NCBI GenBank assembly: GCA_027297485.1
Contig: JAPUHZ010000258.1
Location: forward strand, 1-11,453
Direction of reading: 5' to 3'
Source of the DNA: Deltaproteobacteria bacterium
Lineage (GTDB): Bacteria; Desulfobacterota_B; Binatia; UBA9968
Length of the DNA stretch: 11,453 nucleotides
Shown: piece after piece, positions 7,234 to 11,453 of the stretch
Numbering within the stretch: the stretch's first letter is position 1
Layout of the letters: each line of letters starts with the position of its first letter
The notes under the pieces: generated by a model
Seen by the model: only the letters and a program-made list of their open reading frames with translations
What the model was told of the DNA's origin: nothing
Databases searched by the model: none
Made by a program: the position numbers and the translations under genes

Positions 7234-8240
7234 TGACTTTTTCGCGCAGATCCATATTTTATCTCGCCTCCCTCCTGATCGTTTCTTTTATTCTATTCCG
7301 CTGGCGCACCACTCTTAAAAACCTCATCTTCAGGCCTGAGGCTGAAGGCCGATTCCAGCCAAAGTTCTCCAACCCTTTTGTAAAAGGGAATAAGACCCTG
7401 GTGGGCTTAGTGCATGGGGACGACGTAGAGCCCATGGTCCGGGAGGCCATAGGTCTCATCGGGGGATTAGAAAGATTAGAACTCAAAGGGAAAACAGTTC
7501 TGGTAAAACCCAACGTGGTATCGGGAAATCCCTCTCCCGCAACCACCAACCCCGAAGTGGTTAGAGCTCTCATCAAGCTCCTTAAAGAGGCAGGCGCAAA
7601 GAAGGTCTATGTCGGGGATATGTCAGCTCTCATTACCCTTCCGACAAAAAAGAACATGGAGAGAACGGGCATTCTTAAGGCGGCTAACGAAGCGGGGGCG
7701 GAGGCGCTTTTCTTTGAGGATCACGGATGGGTCAAGGTCGATCTCCCCCAAGGAAAGTATATCCAGGAGGCCTATGTCTCGGAGTGGATCTATAAAGTTG
7801 ATCGCATTATCAACCTCCCCGTCATCAAAACCCATCGCAACGCCACCTATACGATTGCTTTGAAAAATTTTATTGGCGCCACCCACGGCCGTCAGAGACC
7901 CTATCTCATCGATCCGACTCATTGGGAAGAGATCGTTACAGAGTTCAATCTTGCTTATCAGCCTCACATGAATCTTGTGGATGGGACAAAAATGATGGTC
8001 TCGGGTGGTCCCTGGTCTGGAGAGGAAAAAAGGGCCGGCCTTATCCTGGCTAGCGGCGACCGTATCGCTACCGACATCATCGGCCTCAGCTTGATCAAAC
8101 ACTACAGAAGGGCAAAGGAAGTAGCGGGTAAAGAGGTCTGGGAGCAGAGACAGGTCAAGCGGGCCGTGGAGTTAGGCTTAGGAGTTAAAGACAGCTCCTC
8201 GGTCCTGTTAAAAACCAGACCCTCAAAGGCCCGGATTTAA
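7233..8240 (+). CDS. Membrane-anchored DUF362 domain protein
   Basis: A 335-residue protein from the ATG at 7233. The N-terminus TFSRRSIFYLASLLIVSFI has a twin-arginine-like SRR followed by a hydrophobic stretch (8-22), suggesting a Tat-exported or N-anchored protein. The remainder carries DUF362 hallmarks: VLVKPN (89-94) followed by TNPEVVRALIKLLKEAGAKK, then INLPVIKTH (about 193-201), then LVDGTKMMVSGGP and LILASGDRIATD. The protein has no cysteines, so unlike DUF362 proteins fused to ferredoxin domains it binds no Fe-S cluster. A GTG at 7188 would extend it by 15 residues but lies in the hairpin repeat. It follows the 95-aa gene and is probably the last operon member. A coding-like +1 frame after its stop hints at a lost C-terminal extension. 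The molecular function of the family is not established. Confidence 0.85.
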   Translation: MTFSRRSIFYLASLLIVSFILFRWRTTLKNLIFRPEAEGRFQPKFSNPFVKGNKTLVGLVHGDDVEPMVREAIGLIGGLERLELKGKTVLVKPNVVSGNPSPATTNPEVVRALIKLLKEAGAKKVYVGDMSALITLPTKKNMERTGILKAANEAGAEALFFEDHGWVKVDLPQGKYIQEAYVSEWIYKVDRIINLPVIKTHRNATYTIALKNFIGATHGRQRPYLIDPTHWEEIVTEFNLAYQPHMNLVDGTKMMVSGGPWSGEEKRAGLILASGDRIATDIIGLSLIKHYRRAKEVAGKEVWEQRQVKRAVELGLGVKDSSSVLLKTRPSKARI

Positions 8241-8400
8241 ATTTCACCCAGTTGATCTCAGCCATCCGAAAGTACGCCTTCGGGATGAGTTGATACAGAG
8301 TGTAAAGAGAACCTCCCCTAAGCCCGACAAAAAAGTGACCGTTTTGGACCGGCAAATTTTTGAAGCAGGAAAACATTTAAATGCAAAGGTAAAGACTTAA
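8216..8400 (+). pseudogene. Coding-like remnant in the +1 frame after the DUF362 stop
   Basis: The +1 frame is open from about 8210 to a TAA at 8398-8400. It reads GFKFHPVDLSHPKVRLRDEL, followed by a basic segment and KKVTVLDRQIFEAGKHL near the end, with no ATG near its beginning. The composition is protein-like, and it could be the old C-terminus of the DUF362 protein separated by a frameshift near 8200-8240, or the tail of another deleted gene. The +2 frame also reads sensibly for a short stretch (LKGPDLNFTQLISAIRKY), so the assignment is weak. Confidence 0.25.
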
Positions 8401-8414
8401 CCCCACTCAGTCAT

Positions 8415-8621
8415 ATGGGGACGACGCCCGAGGTATTACAGGGGCCGGACCGCCGTTGGGCAGTTACGAGAAAACGAGCAGAGGCGATAGCGCTGTTGGT
8501 TCGGGACTATGGGTACAAGGTGACCGAAGTCGCAAGGTCCTTGGGACGTGATCAGGCCAACGTTAGCCTTATGTTGTCGCGGTCGGCTGCCAGGGCAGAG
8601 AGTAAAGGTCGAAGAGATTGA
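8415..8621 (+). pseudogene. C-terminal HTH remnant of an IS200-like (Y1/REP-associated) transposase
   Basis: The 68-residue frame contains TRKRAEAIALLVRDYGYKVT and then EVARSLGRDQANVSLMLSR, the helix-turn-helix tail found at the C-terminus of many REP-associated tyrosine transposases. The catalytic HUH and Tyr part is absent. The frame is only open back to about 8364, with no family resemblance before about 8415, so the element is 5'-truncated. It is followed eight nt later by GTTATGTCTGACCCC, a terminal tag that recurs inverted beside the second transposase fragment. It is not expected to be active. Confidence 0.6.
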
Positions 8622-8628
8622 TAAGAGA

Positions 8629-8643
8629 GTTATGTCTGACCCC
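8629..8643 (+). repeat. Right-end terminal tag of the transposase remnant
   Basis: GTTATGTCTGACCCC is the exact reverse complement of 11117-11131. It lies just after the stop of the C-terminal transposase remnant, where the outer end of such an element is expected. Right beside it, CCCCGGAGCA is directly repeated (8640-8649 and 8654-8663). Confidence 0.65.
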
Positions 8644-8712
8644 GGAGCACATGCCCCGGAGCATCACTGCTCAAAGAAACGTAGGCACAGTAACATCGCT
8701 CAGCAAGCAGAG

Positions 8713-8741
8713 TTGACAGCTCCGCAAATCTAAAGTATTGC
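8713..8741 (+). promoter_or_regulatory. Possible promoter for the zinc-ribbon/DUF805 gene
   Basis: A perfect TTGACA (8713-8718), a 17-nt spacer and TATTGC (8736-8741) lie 23 nt before the ATG at 8765. The -10 is weak, but spacing and position fit. The ribosome site of the gene is AAGGCGAGG. Confidence 0.35.
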
Positions 8742-8764
8742 CGAATTAAGGCGAGGCTGGACCC

Positions 8765-9280
8765 ATGGCGTCAAAGAAGTGCCCGAACTGTGGTTTGCTC
8801 AATCTCGAAACTGCGACTAGATGTGACTGTGGTTATGATTTCCCTTCAGGTCAGATGAAGGAATCGTACCTCAACAAGTCGTCTCTTGATGAGACTCTCA
8901 CTTCCCACCAAAATACCGAGAAGATGTCACTCTCCGAAATACTCTTTTCCTTCGATGGGAGAATTTCGCGATCGACGTATTGGCTTAAGTTTACGCTTCC
9001 CTTGGGAGGCTTGGGGATTGTAGCAACCATATTAGATATGGCAATGGGAACATTTGATTATGAGAATGGCGTCGGGCTTCTCAGTGCCATTTTGAGCCTT
9101 GCAGCTATTTACCCCTCTGTAGCAGTTGGAGTCTAAAGGTGCCACGACAGAGACCGTTCTGGCTGGTTTCTTTTGATAGGATTAATACCTATAGTCCAGT
9201 TATGGCTATTTATCGAGCTAGGCTTCCTCAAGGGAACTGCTGGGAGAAACCAATATGGAGCCAATCCTCTTTTATTGTAA
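8765..9280 (+). pseudogene. Zinc-ribbon DUF805 membrane protein, interrupted by an in-frame stop
   Basis: The N-terminus has a compact zinc ribbon (C6, C9, C20, C22: CPNCG...CDCG), then a linker, then a DUF805 domain starting near residue 58 (LFSFDGRISRSTYWLKFTL) with hydrophobic helices. Codon 124 is TAA (9134-9136). The same frame then continues with RCHDRDRSGWFLLIGLIPIV and IELGFLKGTAGRNQYGANPL to a TAA at 9278-9280, which is exactly the DUF805 C-terminal half (family pattern K-R-x-HDRDRSGW...). The stop stands where Lys is expected, so one A-to-T change (AAA to TAA) explains it. DUF805 proteins are small inner-membrane proteins of unknown role. A sequencing error or a recent nonsense mutation are both possible; the 123-aa piece alone is unlikely to work normally. 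Confidence 0.75.
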
Positions 9281-9292
9281 AGACCGAGTCGG

Positions 9293-9321
9293 TTGCCAGG
9301 CACCCAAGCAATCTATATAAT
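9293..9321 (+). promoter_or_regulatory. Near-consensus sigma-70 promoter
   Basis: TTGCCA (9293-9298, 5 of 6), a 17-nt spacer and a perfect TATAAT (9316-9321) make this the best promoter match I see in the window. Transcription would start near 9328. The first + strand gene candidate is 260 nt further on (GTG at 9591), so the RNA would have a long leader that is antisense to the SHOCT-like fragment. Confidence 0.5.
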
Positions 9322-9384
9322 TATTTTATATTCTACTAATTGGCCACCGATCGGAGCGCCTTTGCCCAACATAGGCCACCACTG

Positions 9385-9504
9385 CTAGTTGCTCTTCTGG
9401 CGAAAAATCTGCTGATACGTCGCTCTCTCCGCCTTTATTTTCTCCATAAACTCAGCCTGGGTGATGAGGCCCTTCCCACATAGGTTCGTTAAATTCCGCA
9501 ACAA
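9385..9504 (-). pseudogene. SHOCT-like C-terminal fragment
   Basis: The minus frame between a stop (complement of 9505-9507) and the terminal TAG (complement of 9385-9387) encodes RNLTNLCGKGLITQAEFMEK followed by IKAERATYQQIFRQKSN. The L..L...GLIT..EF..K pattern is that of the short C-terminal SHOCT domain, which normally ends a larger membrane or binding protein. There is no usable upstream start in frame. An adjoining minus frame (9452-9649) ends close by and might be its frameshifted upstream part, but I cannot confirm that. The rest of 9281-9590 holds only the promoter above. Confidence 0.35.
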
Positions 9505-9590
9505 TCACGTACTGCATGGTCGGTGTGGGCGTTCGGTGGATCAAGCACCACCTTGACTGCTGCCAGAGGGTGGCATAGAGTCCTCCTGCT

Positions 9591-9839
9591 GTGGCCTCGA
9601 TATTTAGTGTAGTCGCCGCTGGGGTACTCGGTGGTGCCTCCTGCTGCATAGCTCTATTAGCATTCTACGGATACTCAAAAATCACAGGAAGTAAGGTCGA
9701 CCTCAGAGATTTAGAGGCGAACATGGCAGGTTTACCTTTTCTTTTCTGGGTTTTGTTCGCTGTTGTGTTGGCCTTCACGATGTCTGTTTATCCAGGTATC
9801 CAGGGATTAGCACATGCCCTACGTCGCTTAGTTGTCTAA
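9591..9839 (+). CDS. Small hypothetical two-helix membrane protein
   Basis: An 82-residue ORF from a GTG. Two strongly hydrophobic segments, about 2-27 and 48-68, are separated by a polar loop (SKITGSKVDLRDLEAN), so an inner-membrane hairpin topology is likely. I recognise no family. Support comes from context: a near-consensus promoter lies 270 nt upstream and a hairpin plus T-run lies 30 nt after its stop. Against it, there is no clear ribosome site and the first 59 bases overlap a minus-strand frame. It may be the end of a broken gene. Confidence 0.4.
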   Translation: MASIFSVVAAGVLGGASCCIALLAFYGYSKITGSKVDLRDLEANMAGLPFLFWVLFAVVLAFTMSVYPGIQGLAHALRRLVV

Positions 9840-9870
9840 CGGCAGGAAATTCCTGGTGGCGCCCTAATTT

Positions 9871-9899
9871 CGGCAATCGCAAGGTTGCCGTGTGTTTTT
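9871..9899 (+). terminator. Rho-independent terminator after the small membrane ORF
   Basis: CGGCAA (9871-9876) and TTGCCG (9885-9890) form a perfect 6-bp stem with an 8-nt loop, followed by TGTGTTTTTC. The stem is short but the T-run is in the right place. A 13-base palindrome CAGGAAATTCCTG (9843-9855) precedes it. Confidence 0.45.
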
Positions 9900-9970
9900 C
9901 GTGAACTTGTAATGGATTTTGTGTCCTACTTCACACTCATAATGGGCAACATTGTTCCGTTAAAGATCGC

Positions 9971-10744
9971 CTAAGTTTGTGAGGTTCTCCCTTTTATCAT
10001 CTCATCAATTCGCTTATACCGCTCACTCCCCATCATTTCCGCTTCCAGTTTTTGGTTGTCGACTTGATGACGTTTTAGTCTTGGAATGAAATCATCTAGA
10101 AATTTAATTACACTCAAACCTTTATTTATGCCATAAAACAGATCCATTAATCCCATAGCGATATTCCCAATCTGCCACAAATCCGTTTTTACCAAGTATT
10201 CGTATTCGATATCGAAGAAGGGAGTTTCAAACCTTCTCTGTCTGTCATCGAATTGAAAGTTACTGTCTGCGTAGACTATATTCGAATGAGCTGTAGAATT
10301 ATTGATGTTAAGTTTTATCCTTTTTATTGCTTCCGATCCCTCTTTAAAATTGCGCTCAAGCCATTTGTACCTCTTCTGCGCGAGTTCCCTAGACGGATCT
10401 AACGACCCGGCTTCTTTTGCTCCCGCAAAGTAGCCTGGATTGGTGTGAGCGATGGCATATGCTGCGCACGATCCAGCTTCAAGAACCTGTCTAAGGTCCA
10501 TCATTGCTTGAATCCGATGCAAACGAATGGCAGAGAAAAGCGCAAGTGTGTGATGTTTGCGAATCTGCGATAAGAACATCGCAAAGATAAATCGGTCAGG
10601 ATCAATCGATTTTACGAATTGATTGAGTAGAGCGTTAAAATCTGAGGCATTATTAAAATAATCGCCGTAACGCTCGGCTCCCTTTAAGACCATTTCCCTT
10701 TCGCTGTCTAAGATCTCGCCATTTGTTGATTGTTTGAAATCCAT
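9971..10744 (-). CDS. Hypothetical 257-aa, mostly helical protein
   Basis: I do not recognise this gene with confidence. The sequence is soluble and mainly helical, with a central hydrophobic/amphipathic part (FIFAMFLSQIRKHHTLALFS, then LHRIQAMMDLRQVLEAGSCAAYAIAH) and a long charged C-terminus. The arrangement of buried helices with a QVLEAG segment is loosely reminiscent of DUF5677-like helical proteins; that is a guess. It has no signal peptide. The ATG at 10744 lacks a clear ribosome site and lies in the palindrome ATGACGTCAT (10743-10752). The gene is visibly more AT-rich than the frd operon and stands alone among degraded elements, which suggests horizontal acquisition. The frame is nevertheless intact over its full length. 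Confidence 0.65.
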   Translation of the reverse strand: MDFKQSTNGEILDSEREMVLKGAERYGDYFNNASDFNALLNQFVKSIDPDRFIFAMFLSQIRKHHTLALFSAIRLHRIQAMMDLRQVLEAGSCAAYAIAHTNPGYFAGAKEAGSLDPSRELAQKRYKWLERNFKEGSEAIKRIKLNINNSTAHSNIVYADSNFQFDDRQRRFETPFFDIEYEYLVKTDLWQIGNIAMGLMDLFYGINKGLSVIKFLDDFIPRLKRHQVDNQKLEAEMMGSERYKRIDEMIKGRTSQT

Positions 10745-10799
10745 GACGTCATATTAGATCGCAGCGGTACCCGGTCAAATGGTTGATCGCCTCTCCTTT

Positions 10800-10840
10800 A
10801 AGCCCCTGGGGGAAGCTACACCCCTGGGGGCTTTTTATTT
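10800..10840 (+). terminator. Strong orphan Rho-independent terminator
   Basis: AGCCCCTGGGGG (10801-10812) pairs over 12 bp (two G-T wobbles) with CCCCTGGGGGCT (10821-10832) around an 8-nt loop, and A10800-T10833 extends it. It is followed by TTTTTATTT. The T-run is on the + side only. No + strand gene lies directly upstream, where the neighbour is the divergent 257-aa gene, so it may end a small RNA or be the leftover of a lost gene. Confidence 0.7.
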
Positions 10841-11116
10841 GGGCTTACGAGTTTTACTTTTCTTCGTGCTTAGATGTCCAGACGCTTTGCGCCTGGGACG
10901 ACTCCACCACTTAGTGGTACCACTTCTGAGCAACGATCCTTCTTTTTGTTCCTGGTGAATGAGATGAGGGAGATGAGGGGGTCTACGTTTGTCGGAGCTG
11001 AAGAGGTCAAGTGCATGTTTGTCGGTTAAAAAGGGGTGCTGAGTCAATGCAGGGCGAGTATGTTATTGCTTTGGCTGGAAAGACCAATATTGGGTAATTG
11101 GTAATTGGTAATAATT
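10841..11116. other. Gene-poor interval with small palindromes and short tandem repeats
   Basis: I see no convincing gene here. A 70-codon minus frame (10835-11047) starts with TTG, lacks a ribosome site and has an unnatural composition. The interval holds overlapping palindromes ACCACTTAGTGGT and AGTGGTACCACT (10906-10924), a doubled GATGAGG(G) run near 10964-10980, GTTTGTCGG twice (about 10987 and 11027), and a TAATTGG tandem near 11093-11110 just before the transposase tag. Confidence 0.4.
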
Positions 11117-11131
11117 GGGGTCAGACATAAC
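11117..11131 (+). repeat. Left-end terminal tag of the second transposase remnant
   Basis: GGGGTCAGACATAAC is the exact reverse complement of 8629-8643. It precedes the transposase start at 11182 by about 50 nt, as expected of the left end of a REP-associated IS200-like element. Confidence 0.65.
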
Positions 11132-11181
11132 ATTCATATCACTGTTGACGGCTACGCGGTAGATTTGGTAGTCTGCACATC

Positions 11182-11331
11182 ATGGCGCGTCGGCCCCGGC
11201 TGTTTGCATCCGGCCTGCTCTATCACGTCATTGTCCGCGGTAACCAACGGCAGATAACTGCACGTTACCGGATATTGTCCACCCAAAGCAGCAATCCGGG
11301 GGCAGTTCAGCTCTATCCGGCAGCCGGTTAG
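11182..11331 (+). pseudogene. N-terminal remnant of an IS200-like (Y1/REP-associated) transposase
   Basis: From the ATG at 11182 the frame reads MARRPRLFASGLLYHVIVRG then NQRQ, the standard opening of REP-associated tyrosine transposases. Resemblance stops near residue 25 (about base 11257) and the frame ends at TAG 11329-11331 inside the dispersed repeat. The HUH motif and catalytic Tyr are missing, so it is inactive. It is not simply the missing half of the 8415 remnant, because both lie in the same orientation with outer ends facing each other. Confidence 0.7.
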
Positions 11332-11415
11332 GTCTTCGGATGCGGTCTGGAATATGGTCGCGCGGAGAATTTGTGAGTCTTGGTGATCATGCTTAAAAAG
11401 GAATTTCCTTTCATT
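11292..11415. repeat. 124-bp dispersed repeat, copy 2
   Basis: Gap-free partner of 715-838 at about 87% identity. It abuts the truncated transposase N-terminus, so the transposase fragment was cut close to, or by the arrival of, this unit. The hairpin of copy 1 is disrupted here. The last 38 bases of the window hold nothing I can identify. Confidence 0.75.
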
Positions 11416-11453
11416 CATTTTTCAGCGGCCTACGCAGGCTCTAAACTCACCAC

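Noticed and set aside
9452..9649. 65-codon minus frame adjacent to the SHOCT-like fragment.
   Set aside because: It might be the upstream half of a frameshifted gene, but low-complexity content and overlap with the + strand membrane ORF leave it unsupported.
9832..9965. Possible integron attC site: TCTAAC at the end of the 82-aa ORF and GTTAAA at 9960-9965.
   Set aside because: The interior arms are not complementary (no L-box pairing), the length and structure do not fit, and no other cassette or integrase is visible.
10835..11047. 70-codon minus frame.
   Set aside because: TTG start, no ribosome site, unnatural composition, and it begins inside a terminator T-run region.
11152..11418. 88-codon minus frame covering repeat copy 2.
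   Set aside because: It is antisense to the transposase N-terminus for half its length. Similarity to copy 1 ends at the repeat boundary, so it is a chimeric shadow rather than a gene.
1..11453. CRISPR array, tRNA, rRNA or a known defence island.
   Set aside because: No regularly spaced repeats, no T-loop-like TTCGANTC arrangements with paired arms, and no recognisable defence genes were seen on either strand.

Overview
The window looks like part of the chromosome of a Gram-negative, free-living bacterium. It has one conserved respiratory/TCA-cycle operon on the + strand, flanked on both sides by gene fragments, transposase remnants and dispersed repeats. A periplasmic binding-protein fragment with a Sec signal peptide supports a Gram-negative envelope. 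Frd-type anchors, type-5 uracil-DNA glycosylase, DUF362 and IS200-like remnants are all compatible with an uncultivated soil or sediment lineage (Desulfobacterota, NC10 or Rokubacteria-like). The phylum cannot be fixed from this sequence alone.

Layout. Positions 1-880: a + strand C-terminal gene fragment runs into a truncated, opposite-strand ABC iron-type substrate-binding protein, followed by one copy of a 124-bp dispersed repeat. Positions 878-1573 (-): type-5 (UdgB) uracil-DNA glycosylase, divergent from the main operon. Positions 1642-8240 (+): fumC, a thioredoxin-like [2Fe-2S] ferredoxin, frdA, frdB, frdC, frdD, an unrecognised 95-aa protein and a membrane-anchored DUF362 protein. Positions 8241-11453: a degraded accessory zone holding the C-terminal half of an IS200-like (Y1) transposase, a zinc-ribbon/DUF805 gene broken by an in-frame stop, a SHOCT-like fragment, a small two-helix membrane ORF, an AT-rich unknown gene (-), an orphan strong terminator, the N-terminal piece of another Y1 transposase, and the second copy of the 124-bp repeat.

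How the genes work together. FumC interconverts malate and fumarate, and FrdABCD interconverts fumarate and succinate with the quinone pool, so the operon is a two-step malate-fumarate-succinate module. The Frd subunits match the Escherichia coli quinol:fumarate reductase type (two heme-free anchors) rather than SdhCD, but the physiological direction cannot be read from sequence. The ferredoxin between fumC and frdA has a complete CX10C...CX3C ligand set and is the least expected member.

The most unusual structures are two related hairpin repeats placed exactly on the stop codons of frdB and of the 95-aa gene; the ungapped 124-bp repeat at both ends of the window; and two transposase halves carrying the same 15-bp terminal tag in opposite orientation. 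I found no CRISPR array, no tRNA or rRNA, and no clear new defence or biosynthetic system.
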